From an uncultured Fibrobacterota bacterium (GTDB lineage Bacteria; Fibrobacterota; Fibrobacteria; Fibrobacterales; Fibrobacteraceae): a stretch of 49,666 nt of DNA. Positions 34,412-42,406 of this stretch are shown here, in pieces. Every line of letters starts with the position of its first letter. The first letter of the stretch is position 1. The translations under genes were made by a program, and so were the position numbers. Below the pieces are notes generated by a model. It saw only the letters and a list, made by a program, of their open reading frames with translations, did not search any database and was not told the DNA's origin. The stretch is taken from assembly GCA_903876665.1 (NCBI GenBank), contig CAIRAY010000152.1:1-49666 (forward strand). Direction: 5' to 3'.

Positions 34412-35772
34412 TGATTTTGAATGTCTAGGTAGGCCTGGAAGGTGGTGGCGTTGTAGTTACCCCAGCAACCGCCCACCTGGGCGATACGAGCCGCAAGGGG
34501 GAAGGCCGTCCCGGTTTTATCTTTCACCACATTCACTTTCAAAGTACGGTCTGCACTGTTGGATGTAATAAAGGGCAGGGCACGAACCCCATTGGCGTCT
34601 TTGTCGGGTATGGTCCCGGACCAGAACTCGTCGGCCTCATCAATGGCTCCGTCCACGTCGTTGTCGGCGACATCGATGCCTGGTTTCAAGGGATTGAGAA
34701 CCATGCGCAAATCTTCATCGATGAATCCATCGTAGTCATTGTCCGTGCTGTCAAAGACTTCTTCATCTACACAACCATCGCCGTCATTGTCTTTTTTGTC
34801 ACCAAGCTTGTAGAAGCGGGCGGCTTCTCCCATATCGGAAATTTGAGAATCGATCGTGGCCTTGGTTTCGTCAGAAATTTGGGAGCCGGCGGAGTCGCCT
34901 TCCAGGCCAAGGTTTCCAGCCATGGACGCAACAAGGTCGGTCAAGTTTCCGCTGCCATCGGCAAGTTTATCGATATTGTCGTTCAAGGTTTGGGCGACCT
35001 TGGGGTTGGTCATGGCAGAGCTAATCACTTCGCTCACGTCCACCGAAAGGTTGCCGTTGGAGTCGCGGGAAATCTTGATGGGAATGTCGTCTTCGTTGAT
35101 GAATCCATCTCCGTTGAAATCCAAAAAGCCCAGGAGCATCACGGAAAATGAAGCTAGTGTGTAATCAACCCGGAAGCGGTCGTACTTGTACTTGCGGTCG
35201 GAGAGGGGGAATTTTTCATTGTTGGGGCCATAGGTGTATTCGGTCCCGTGCTTATAGTTTGTACGGAATCGAGTCACGCTCTTCTCCAAGGAATCGGCAA
35301 GGGTGCTCAGGTAAGTTGGATCCAAATCCGCTTTTACGGAGTACTCCCAGAATTCGGTGAGCGTGTCACGATGGATGAGGGGGCTCAGGGCGGTGTCCAC
35401 TGCGGTCATGGAGCGGTAATACATGTTCTGGAAGGAGGCGGCTTCGTTCATGAAGGGAAGGGCTCCGGCATCGGATGCGCCTACAAACTTCAAGATTTCC
35501 ATGGGGTTTGCACCGGCATTGCGCATTCCTGCCTTGGCCAGTCCAAAATAGGCTTCAGATTTGGTGCTGTCGGCGGCGATGGCCAAGCGATAATTTTCGG
35601 CGGCATCTGCATAGGCTGCCTGCCGGTAGAGCTTCTGCGCGTAGGCAATCAGGGCGTCGGCGTCTTGTTTGTCGACTGTGGTGGTGCCACTTGGATTGAA
35701 GAGATTGCAGCTGGCCACGGCTAAAAGAGCCAAAGCCAGAAGGAGGAGTTTATGGATAGAGCAAATTTTCAT
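34408..35772 (-). CDS. TPR lipoprotein with EF-hand/thrombospondin-3-like calcium repeats
   Basis: 454 aa from ATG 35772. The lipobox LLAVASC puts the lipidated cysteine at residue 22. Residues about 35-90 form a TPR-like helix pair (ALIAYAQKLYRQAAYADAAE). Four Asp-rich loops follow: FNGDGFINEDD (about 219-229) and a tandem set DNDGDGCVDEE, DNDYDGFIDED, DNDVDGAIDEA (327-380), typical Ca2+-binding thrombospondin-type-3 or EF-hand loops. It is probably anchored in the outer membrane facing the periplasm or surface, together with the coupled beta-barrel protein. A TATAAT box at 35804-35809 precedes it. Confidence 0.82.
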   Translation of the reverse strand: MKICSIHKLLLLALALLAVASCNLFNPSGTTTVDKQDADALIAYAQKLYRQAAYADAAENYRLAIAADSTKSEAYFGLAKAGMRNAGANPMEILKFVGASDAGALPFMNEAASFQNMYYRSMTAVDTALSPLIHRDTLTEFWEYSVKADLDPTYLSTLADSLEKSVTRFRTNYKHGTEYTYGPNNEKFPLSDRKYKYDRFRVDYTLASFSVMLLGFLDFNGDGFINEDDIPIKISRDSNGNLSVDVSEVISSAMTNPKVAQTLNDNIDKLADGSGNLTDLVASMAGNLGLEGDSAGSQISDETKATIDSQISDMGEAARFYKLGDKKDNDGDGCVDEEVFDSTDNDYDGFIDEDLRMVLNPLKPGIDVADNDVDGAIDEADEFWSGTIPDKDANGVRALPFITSNSADRTLKVNVVKDKTGTAFPLAARIAQVGGCWGNYNATTFQAYLDIQNQ

Positions 35773-35803
35773 AGCTTTATGCCTGTCGAAACGTGTTTTT
35801 CCC

Positions 35804-35809
35804 ATTATA
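35804..35809 (-). promoter_or_regulatory. -10 box (TATAAT) of the lipoprotein-TraF-like operon
   Basis: A perfect TATAAT on the minus strand, 31 nt before the lipoprotein ATG. It lies in the 59-bp divergent gap shared with the YkgJ-type gene. A clear -35 box is not visible. Confidence 0.5.
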
Positions 35810-35831
35810 CCATTCTACCGTCCGCTGTTCA

Positions 35832-36563
35832 ATGGAATTTTTCCAACCTCAAATTCCCACCCCCCGCCTCAAGAAGGCCGAAACCCGCCTCCGGCACATC
35901 CTGTCGGTGGAGCTTGGTAGACTAAGGTTGCGGGGTAAATATTCCGGGAGCTTGGAGGTTGCGGGGGACTTTCCCTTGTTGCTTGACTTTGCCAAAGAAT
36001 TTCATGTGCGTTATTCCAACTGGCAATACGAAGCCCTCAAACAGCACCGCGAACCGATTCAATGTCAGGCGGGATGTTCCAACTGTTGTCAGCATTACCC
36101 CATGTCCGTGGAGCCCATCGAATTGCTCTGGCTGTACCAGCATCTGAGGGGAAGGGAAGATTTTGGGCGGATCATCGAGGAATGCTTCCGCCGGGTCCAG
36201 GCGTACCAAGGCCTCCGAAGCAACCATCCACCTTTGACGGATGAAGAGGACGATGCCATTTTGCAGTCGTTCTTTGCTTTGGGACTTCGTTGTCCTTTGC
36301 TTGGCGAAGGAGGATTATGTTCTGCCCATGAATGGCGTCCCGTGACCTGCCGCATGTACTTCAGCTTTACCCATCCGGATTTTTGCACGCCCAAGCATTT
36401 GCTGACGGCGAACAATCGCAGCTTTCATATTTGCCTTCCGGACGCAATCGAAGAAGACATTGCTGAAGTCGCCGAATTCTGGGCGGAGCTTGAGCTCCCC
36501 GAAAGCCTTTATGAAGGCTTGCTGACCTTGAATACTTGGGAAGGCGAGGGTTGCTTCCCATGA
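35832..36563 (+). CDS. YkgJ-family cysteine-cluster protein
   Basis: 243 aa from ATG 35832 (MEFFQPQIPTPRLKKAE). The family cluster is CQAGCSNCCQHYP (CxxxCxxCC), followed by LRCPLLGEGGLCSAHEWRP and TCRMYFSFTHPDFC, which supply the further conserved cysteines thought to bind zinc or iron. No signal peptide. YkgJ-type proteins are proposed metal-chelating proteins without firm function. The stop overlaps the ATG of the SprT-like gene (ATGA), so the two are made together. Confidence 0.88.
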   Translation: MEFFQPQIPTPRLKKAETRLRHILSVELGRLRLRGKYSGSLEVAGDFPLLLDFAKEFHVRYSNWQYEALKQHREPIQCQAGCSNCCQHYPMSVEPIELLWLYQHLRGREDFGRIIEECFRRVQAYQGLRSNHPPLTDEEDDAILQSFFALGLRCPLLGEGGLCSAHEWRPVTCRMYFSFTHPDFCTPKHLLTANNRSFHICLPDAIEEDIAEVAEFWAELELPESLYEGLLTLNTWEGEGCFP

Positions 36564-37387
36564 AGCGACTCCTGGGAAAAATAAGTAGCACCCTCAAAGC
36601 GTCCCTGGCGCAGCTCGATCTATTCTCCCCTGCGGTCCTTCCAAAACCTGCCAAGCCATTACAGACAAAGGTTTCTGAACCCTCCTTGGGATTGGAAATC
36701 CTTTATGCGCCAAGACTCCACAAGGGCTGGAGAATGGAATGGCGTCCGCTGGGGCCAGGCCGGCTCACACTCCCGCGTTACATGGAGGATTCTTCTTTTG
36801 CGGGAGTCCGTGAAAAAATTTTTGCGTGGACGGTGCTTGCCAAGAAGCGGAAGACTGCGGCCCATTTGGCGGAGCGCAAGGCTCTGGAAAAAGAAATTTG
36901 GCAAGAAACGGAAGCCCTTCTGCGCTCGAGCGGAAAGGGGAAGGTAGACACCGCCACTCGGATTCCGCCCATTCGGACCCAGGGGGCTGTTCATGACCTT
37001 GCGCCGCATTTTTCTTGGGTGAACGAGCGCATGTTTGCCGGGCAGTTGAAGTGCCACCTGACCTGGTCGGGGAGGGTCGGGGGCTTGTCCTACCATAGCA
37101 AGCGCAAAGATCCCCGCACGGGAGCAGAAGTTGATTTGATCAGCATTTCGCGGGGCTACGATCACGAAAATTGCCCGGACTACGCCCTGCGCGGGATTAT
37201 TTACCATGAATGTCTTCATATTGCGGTTCCCCCCGAAAAGCGGACGAGCCGCCGGGTGGTCCATGGCCGTGAGTTTCGTTCCCGCGAGAAGTTATTTCCC
37301 CACTACCAGGAATGGAAGCGCTGGCACGAGCAGGTTCTGGCTCGCAATGTGCGCGCCTTGCTACGGGCAAAAAAGCCTACTCGGTAA
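36560..37387 (+). CDS. SprT-like zinc metalloprotein
   Basis: 275 aa from ATG 36560, inside the YkgJ stop overlap. The C-terminal half has HECLH (216-220, HExxH zinc motif), a likely third ligand H235 in VVHGREF, and upstream WVNERMFAGQLKCHLTWSGR and ISRGYD, the pattern of SprT-like (SprT/Spartan) domains. The N-terminal 100 residues are basic and helix-rich with no recognised domain. A cytosolic zinc peptidase or DNA-protein-crosslink type function is possible but unproven. Followed directly by a repeat cluster. Confidence 0.78.
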   Translation: MKRLLGKISSTLKASLAQLDLFSPAVLPKPAKPLQTKVSEPSLGLEILYAPRLHKGWRMEWRPLGPGRLTLPRYMEDSSFAGVREKIFAWTVLAKKRKTAAHLAERKALEKEIWQETEALLRSSGKGKVDTATRIPPIRTQGAVHDLAPHFSWVNERMFAGQLKCHLTWSGRVGGLSYHSKRKDPRTGAEVDLISISRGYDHENCPDYALRGIIYHECLHIAVPPEKRTSRRVVHGREFRSREKLFPHYQEWKRWHEQVLARNVRALLRAKKPTR

Positions 37388-37403
37388 TGCGTTCAGAATG
37401 CAA

Positions 37404-37735
37404 CGGTGATGGCCGTTCCGGCCATGACAGGGCAAGGTGGTGGGGCATGGCCCGCCATCATGTCATCCCCCGCCATCTTGTCATCCCCCGAACTCCACAA
37501 AGTGGACATGTGTCCGTAACGGGCAAAGCCCGAACGGTCCCACCGAGGGATCACCGGTGCTGGTAGCAGTGTTTCTTCGGGCGCGGTGCGGTGATGGCCG
37601 TTCCGGCCATGACAAGATGGAGGCCATGACAGGGCAAGGTGCCATGACAAGATGGAGAGCATGACAAGATGGAGGGCATGACAGGACAAGGCGCCATGAC
37701 AGGATGGATGGCATAACGGGATAATAAGGATGTGA
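37404..37735. repeat. REP-like palindrome cluster between sprT-like gene and trmB
   Basis: Two identical units, CGGTGATGGCCGTTCCGGCC plus ATGACA, contain the hairpin TGGCCG-TTC-CGGCCA at 37410-37424 and 37595-37609. Between and after them are several degenerate direct repeats of about 16-18 bases (CCATGACAAGATGGAG-like) running to 37710, plus TCATCCCCCG and GGGATCACCGGTGC modules shared with the repeats at the window end. No gene is credible in this 349-bp gap. Confidence 0.88.
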
Positions 37736-37736
37736 A

Positions 37737-38483
37737 TTATTTTGTAAACTCGAGCACGCTGCGGTAGATGGGGCGGCCTTCCACCAGGTATTTCTTTTCG
37801 AAATTTGTCCGGATGCCATCGGTGGGGGAGGCATCATTCTTTTGGATCACCTGGAGATTGGGAGTGACAGCGAAGAGCTCCTGGGCCACCTCATTGTATT
37901 CCTGGTGGTCTGTGCCCCAATAGAAGCGGCGCGCGCCAGGCTTGAGGACCCGGGCGACCTCGGTCAGAAAATTCGCCCGCATCAGGCGGTTCTTTTGTTG
38001 GCGGGCCTTGGGCCAGGGGTCGGGAAAATACATGTGGAATGCGTCGACGGAATTGCTGGGAACGCGGTCGCGCAGAAAATAAAAGACATCGCCACGCAAC
38101 ATTTTGACATGGTCGAGGTGGTGCTTCTGCAGGCGTTCGCCGGCGTAGACCGCCCAGGTGGCGTCCCATTCCGAACCAAGGATGCAGCGGTCCAAATGCA
38201 TGCGGGCGTAGTCCACCAGGAACCCGCCTTTGCCAGAGCCGATTTCGATCTCCACAATGGGGGCGGGCCGGCCGAAAAATTCGTCCCAGCGGATGAGGCG
38301 GCAATCAGGCAAAAGATCCGGGGTCAGGACCGGCTTTTCCGTTACCGGATCGAGGCGATGGGTAAAGTGGGTAACCGTGGTCAAATTCCGGTCCGCCGAA
38401 AACTCGCGGAAGAATTCATAGTGCTCAAGCCCGCGGGGGAGTTCGCGTTCGGTCATTTCGGGGTTGGTTCCATTCTTTTCCAT
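37737..38483 (-). CDS. trmB: tRNA (guanine-N7-)-methyltransferase
   Basis: 248 aa. SAM-binding motif EIGSGKGGFLVDYA, then GSEWDATWAV, RGDVFYFLRDR, and the TrmB signature FHMYFPDPWPKARQQKNRL with WGTDHQEY near the C-terminus. It makes m7G46 in tRNA. Length is normal, with an N-terminal extension of about 60 residues before the SAM domain. A TACATTTG box lies 5 nt before the ATG and there is no Shine-Dalgarno sequence, so the transcript is probably leaderless. It follows the sigma-factor gene but has a terminator between them. Confidence 0.95.
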   Translation of the reverse strand: MEKNGTNPEMTERELPRGLEHYEFFREFSADRNLTTVTHFTHRLDPVTEKPVLTPDLLPDCRLIRWDEFFGRPAPIVEIEIGSGKGGFLVDYARMHLDRCILGSEWDATWAVYAGERLQKHHLDHVKMLRGDVFYFLRDRVPSNSVDAFHMYFPDPWPKARQQKNRLMRANFLTEVARVLKPGARRFYWGTDHQEYNEVAQELFAVTPNLQVIQKNDASPTDGIRTNFEKKYLVEGRPIYRSVLEFTK

Positions 38484-38488
38484 GGGCG

Positions 38489-38496
38489 CAAATGTA
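38489..38496 (-). promoter_or_regulatory. -10 box (TACATTTG) of trmB
   Basis: An exact TAnnTTTG match on the minus strand, ending 5 bases before the trmB ATG. The same distance is seen for the gene at 45130. It implies transcription starting at the ATG. Confidence 0.6.
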
Positions 38497-38520
38497 GAAC
38501 CAAATTGCCGGGCAGAAATG

Positions 38521-38550
38521 AAAAAAAGCCCCCGGGATTTCCCAGAAGCT
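38521..38550 (-). terminator. Terminator of the sigma-factor gene
   Basis: On the minus strand AGCTTCTGGG-AAAT-CCCGGGGGCT forms a 10-bp stem with some G-T pairs, followed by seven T residues. It lies 20 bases after the sigma-factor stop codon. Confidence 0.85.
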
Positions 38551-38569
38551 TTTCTTTCAAAAAGTGGTT

Positions 38570-39382
38570 TTACTTGGATGAAGCGGTCAGGTAGCCTTCG
38601 AACTTCTCTTGGAGGAAGTCGCGGCTGTTGTATTTGCGGATGCGGCGGAGGGCCTGGTCGCGCAACTGACGGACACGCTCGTGCGAGATGTTCATGGACT
38701 CGCCGACTTCGCGCAGGGTCTGGGGGGCTTCCTGGTTGATGCCGAAAATGCCTTCGATGACCTTGGCTTCGCGTTCGGGCAATTGGTTCACCAGGTCGCG
38801 GGCGAGGTTTTCGACGTCGCTGATTTCGGTGTCGGCCTCTGGAGTCTTCGAGGAGTTGTCGGGAAGAACTTCGGCGTAGGTAGCTTTGGAGTCGGTCTTG
38901 AGAGGCTGATCAAAGCTGATTCCGCGCTGTCCGATTTGAATCAGTTCGCGAATGTCTTCGGCGATGTCTTTGCCACGGGACTGCTCCTTCAGAGCTTTGC
39001 GGACGCGCAGATGCTGATTGGCGGGCAGACGAATCAGGTTGCCCTGCTCGTTGATGGCGCGGGTGATATAGGCTTTGATCCACCAGACACCATAGGAAAT
39101 AAATTTGAGACCGCGGCTATGTTCAAAGGATTCGATGGCGCGGATGAGACCCATGGCGCCTTCGCTGACAAGGTCGGGAAGGGGAATAGGGCAATGTCTA
39201 TAACGGATGGCAACCTTAAGCACAAAGCGCATGTTGGCGGAAATTAAACGCTCGCGGGCAACCAAATCGCCCTTTTTTGCGCGCTCAAAAAGAAACTGCT
39301 CTTCGGTACGAGTAAGGGGAGCGGTTTTGCGGATGTCTTCTAGATATCGCTTAAGGGTGGTATCGCTTGAATCAATATGCAT
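38570..39382 (-). CDS. Sigma-70 family RNA polymerase sigma factor (short RpoD-like)
   Basis: 270 aa. Region 1.2 (LKRYLEDIRKTAPLTRTEEQ), region 2 with DLVSEGAMGLIRAIESFEHS and KFISYGVWWIKAYITRAI, region 3, and region 4 with LREVGESMNISHERVRQLRD are all present, so it is a complete promoter-recognising factor. Region 1.1 is absent, as in the short primary sigma factors of Bacteroidota. Region 2.4 reads YGVWWIKAYITRAINEQ; the usual Q at the -10 contact position and the R at WWIR are K or other residues. It may be the housekeeping factor or a group 2 factor. It has its own upstream TATATTTA box and a terminator. Confidence 0.9.
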   Translation of the reverse strand: MHIDSSDTTLKRYLEDIRKTAPLTRTEEQFLFERAKKGDLVARERLISANMRFVLKVAIRYRHCPIPLPDLVSEGAMGLIRAIESFEHSRGLKFISYGVWWIKAYITRAINEQGNLIRLPANQHLRVRKALKEQSRGKDIAEDIRELIQIGQRGISFDQPLKTDSKATYAEVLPDNSSKTPEADTEISDVENLARDLVNQLPEREAKVIEGIFGINQEAPQTLREVGESMNISHERVRQLRDQALRRIRKYNSRDFLQEKFEGYLTASSK

Positions 39383-39407
39383 TCTTATCCGGGTGGGGTG
39401 AATGCCT

Positions 39408-39415
39408 TAAATATA
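39408..39415 (-). promoter_or_regulatory. Putative -10 (TATATTTA) of the sigma-factor gene
   Basis: The minus strand reads TATATTTA, leaving a 25-nt leader before the ATG at 39382. It resembles the TAnnTTT(G/A) boxes upstream of other genes in this window. Confidence 0.4.
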
Positions 39416-39485
39416 CACTTCTTTTACCGGGAGGAAAGGTCAAAGCATAGCCAAATCCGATGGATTGTAGTATTTTAGCTCTATT

Positions 39486-40268
39486 ATGGCACATGCAGAA
39501 CCTGGACAGGATGTCTGGAACCGCGTTTGGAGCGAAAAAAAGGACTTGGAAAAGGTCTATCCTTCCTCTCCATCCGTCCAGAAAGCGATTTTGCGCAACA
39601 TGAACCCCATGGGACTCCATGTCCTGGAAGTGGGGGCTGGTACGGGACGGGACAGCGCCGAGCTTGCGCGGCTTGGGGCCCAAGTCACCATCCTAGATTT
39701 TGCCCAAGGCTCCCTTTCCATCGTTGGTGATTTGCGCGATCGTTTGGGACTTCAACAGAGTTTACGCCTGGTGCGTGGGGACGCCTTCCACGCTCCATTT
39801 CCCGATAATCATTTTGACTTGGTTTTTCACCAGGGTCTTGCCGAGCACTTCCGTGAGCCCTTGGCTTTGATCCGGGAGAATTATCGCATTGTCAAGCCGG
39901 GTGGATATTGCCTTTGCGATGTTCCCCAGACATATCACCTTTATACTATAGTCAAACACCTTTTGATCGCTCTGGACAAATGGTTTGCGGGCTGGGAAAC
40001 GGAATTCACCATGCCTCAGCTCAAAAAACTCATGATTGATGCAGGTTTTGAAATTCACCACGCCTATGGGGACTGGATGCGTCCGAACTTCTGTTATCGC
40101 GTTTTGCGCGAGATCGGATTCAAAGTTGGCCTAAATCTTCCCAAATACCCCTTGGACGGGACTGCCTGGCAGCGGACCAAAGACGCTTTGTTGGATCGCC
40201 TGCAGGAATCCTCCCTCGCTCAGTATACTCAACTCTCCATCGGTGTAATCGGGCGAAAGCCAGTTTAG
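39486..40268 (+). CDS. Class I SAM-dependent methyltransferase
   Basis: 260 aa. Motif I is VLEVGAGTGRDSAEL, followed by TILDFAQGSL, GDAFHAPFPDNHFDLVFHQG and KPGGYCLCDVP, the order of Methyltransf_11-type enzymes. The C-terminal part (YHLYTIVKHLLIALDKWF ... WETEFT) is hydrophobic and may contact lipid. It starts a three-gene run with a glycosyltransferase and a UPF0104 membrane protein, so a lipid- or glycan-linked substrate is likely; I cannot name it. Confidence 0.88.
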   Translation: MAHAEPGQDVWNRVWSEKKDLEKVYPSSPSVQKAILRNMNPMGLHVLEVGAGTGRDSAELARLGAQVTILDFAQGSLSIVGDLRDRLGLQQSLRLVRGDAFHAPFPDNHFDLVFHQGLAEHFREPLALIRENYRIVKPGGYCLCDVPQTYHLYTIVKHLLIALDKWFAGWETEFTMPQLKKLMIDAGFEIHHAYGDWMRPNFCYRVLREIGFKVGLNLPKYPLDGTAWQRTKDALLDRLQESSLAQYTQLSIGVIGRKPV

Positions 40269-40283
40269 TAGATTTATTGCCAA

Positions 40284-41402
40284 ATGAATATTTTGATTCT
40301 TAATTACCGGGATATCCGGCATCCTCAAGCGGGGGGTGCCGAGGTTCATCTGCAACGAATTTTCAGTCGCATCGCATCGTGGGGTCACCGGGTGGTTTTG
40401 GTGACGACCTCCTTTCCGGGTGCTCCGGACCGGGAGACCGTGGAGGGAATCGAGGTCCTGCGTTTTGGGGGCGATTTTCTTTTCCAGGCTCAGGTTGCTT
40501 TTCGGCTCCGTGGGCTCTGCAAGGAGTTCAATCCCGACATCATTGTCGAAGATCTGAATAAGCTTCCCTTTTACACTACTTTGTTCAATAATCGTCCTAA
40601 GTTTATACAAATCCATCACTTGTGGCGATCATCCATATTCCAGGAAGCCGTTTTCCCCGTGGCGTTCCTGGTTTGGTTCCAAGAAAAGTTGATTCCTTGG
40701 TTCTACAAAGGCGAGGCTTTTGCTGCAGTGAGCCCAAGCACCGTTTCTGAATTGGAAGACATGGGAATCCCCAACGAAGATATTCGCCTGATTTACAACG
40801 GGTCCGAGGACGACTGGGGTCAGCTCGAATCCCAGCACGAAAAAGGCAAATACTTTCTGTGGCTGGGGCGTTTGCGTCGCTACAAGGGCGTTTGGGTTGC
40901 TTTGGAGGCCTTCCGCAAATTTGCCGCCAAAGTCCCCGATGTCAAGCTCATTTTTGCCGGCGGTGGCCCCGAAGAAAAAGCCATGCGCGAGGCCATTATC
41001 CGCTGGAAGTTGGGGGACCGGATCGAAATCCGGGGTCGAATCCCCATGGAAGAGAAGCGTGACTTACTCCGCGGAGCATTAGCGTTGGTGCAATCCAGTT
41101 TCAAGGAAGGGTGGGGTTTGACCATTATTGAGGCCGGAGTGTGCGGGACAATGTCCATCGCGAGCCGGGTCCCTGGACTCCGCGATAGCGTCAAGGATGG
41201 AGACACCGGAATCCTGGTTGCTCCCGGCAATCCATCTGCCCTCGCCGACGCCATGGCCCGGGTCGTTTCCAAACCCGATGAGCGTCGTGCCATGGAAATG
41301 TCGGCACGCAAGTTCTCTCAAGGATTTTCCTGGGACAAGGCTGCCAGCCAGACTTTTGAGGCTCTGCAAAAGACCATTGCCCTGCGGAAGGGATCCAGGT
41401 AG
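40284..41402 (+). CDS. GT4-family glycosyltransferase
   Basis: 372 aa, GT-B fold. The N-terminal HPQAGGAEVHLQRI segment is the acceptor-side glycine loop, and the C-terminal domain has FLWLGRLRRYKGV, IFAGGGPEE and the E-x7-E donor motif (EGWGLTIIEAG). Probably transfers a sugar from a nucleotide donor to a lipid or polysaccharide. A TAGATTTA box precedes it by 7 nt, and the stop overlaps the GTG of the UPF0104 gene (TAGTG). With the flanking methyltransferase and membrane protein it suggests envelope glycan or glycolipid work. Confidence 0.92.
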   Translation: MNILILNYRDIRHPQAGGAEVHLQRIFSRIASWGHRVVLVTTSFPGAPDRETVEGIEVLRFGGDFLFQAQVAFRLRGLCKEFNPDIIVEDLNKLPFYTTLFNNRPKFIQIHHLWRSSIFQEAVFPVAFLVWFQEKLIPWFYKGEAFAAVSPSTVSELEDMGIPNEDIRLIYNGSEDDWGQLESQHEKGKYFLWLGRLRRYKGVWVALEAFRKFAAKVPDVKLIFAGGGPEEKAMREAIIRWKLGDRIEIRGRIPMEEKRDLLRGALALVQSSFKEGWGLTIIEAGVCGTMSIASRVPGLRDSVKDGDTGILVAPGNPSALADAMARVVSKPDERRAMEMSARKFSQGFSWDKAASQTFEALQKTIALRKGSR

Positions 41403-42400
41403 TGAAGGCCCAAGCCAAACGCACTGGAATTTTGCTTCTGAAAATTGCCATGACGGTGGGACCCGCTTGGCTCCTGTGGGGTGACATCCAAGCCATGCCC
41501 GGGCTCAAGTCCGAGCGATTTGGATATTTAATGAGCCACTTGACCTGGTGGTGGCTGGTGGTGGCTGTTTTGGCTCTGGCCGCCTCCAATCTGCTCGGTG
41601 CGGCACAATGGAGGCTACTTCTTGTAAGACAAGGTGTTTCAATGACTTACATGAAGGTTCTTCGGATCTATTTTATGGGCCTGTTTTTCAATAACTTCCT
41701 TCCCGGGAATGTGGGCGGCGATGTAAAGCGCATTGCGGACATCCGCATGGAGAGCGGGCAAAAGTTGGGCGCGGGTTTTTCGGCCACTATTTTCGACCGG
41801 CTCTTCGGCCTGTTTTTTCTGAATGCCTTGGCCCTGGGGGTCGGGTTCCTCTTTTTCATCAGAGACCCTTCCAAGAGTCCTTACCTTCTTCCATCCCTGG
41901 CGGTATTTCTCGGATTCTGCGTGGTCTTTTCCGCCATGTTTTCCCGTCGCTTTGGTCGGTTCATCGAAGCCCTTTTCCGGCCTTGGGCACCCCAATGGAT
42001 GCTGGATCGTTTTGTATCGCTTCGGGATCGGTTTCATCTCTTCCGCAGTGTTGATCTTTGGTTGCAAGTCTTTATTCTGTCTGCAGTTACGCAAGTTCTT
42101 CGTGTCTCGGTCCATTGGCTATGTGGCCTCGCAATCGGGGTAAATATTTCCGTTTCTTGGTACTTCTATTTCATCCCCATTGTGGCGGTGATTACCGCAC
42201 TTCCCATTTCCATTGGCGGCTTTGGGGTGCGCGAGGCTTCGGCGGCCTACCTTTTCAAACAGGTGGGAGTCGCCACGATGGATTCCGTGGTGATTCAGCT
42301 TTTTGCGTTTTTTGTTTCGCTTGTGGTTTCCCTAATCGGCGGACTGGAGTTCCTATTCCATCGCCGGACTCCAATTGAGTCGCATAAGTCATTGAAATGA
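41402..42400 (+). CDS. UPF0104/LPG-synthase-TM family membrane protein
   Basis: 332 aa from a GTG sharing one base with the glycosyltransferase stop. About seven to eight hydrophobic segments. Family signatures are FFNNFLPGNVGGDVKRIADI, GAGFSATIFDRLFGLFFL and the late LPISIGGFGVREAS. Relatives include the membrane part of lysylphosphatidylglycerol synthase (MprF), a flippase-type domain; no catalytic aminoacyl-transfer domain is present here. Possibly moves the lipid product of the neighbouring enzymes. Convergent with the MORN-like gene, with only 6 bp between stops. Confidence 0.9.
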   Translation: MKAQAKRTGILLLKIAMTVGPAWLLWGDIQAMPGLKSERFGYLMSHLTWWWLVVAVLALAASNLLGAAQWRLLLVRQGVSMTYMKVLRIYFMGLFFNNFLPGNVGGDVKRIADIRMESGQKLGAGFSATIFDRLFGLFFLNALALGVGFLFFIRDPSKSPYLLPSLAVFLGFCVVFSAMFSRRFGRFIEALFRPWAPQWMLDRFVSLRDRFHLFRSVDLWLQVFILSAVTQVLRVSVHWLCGLAIGVNISVSWYFYFIPIVAVITALPISIGGFGVREASAAYLFKQVGVATMDSVVIQLFAFFVSLVVSLIGGLEFLFHRRTPIESHKSLK

Positions 42401-42406
42401 TTTATA

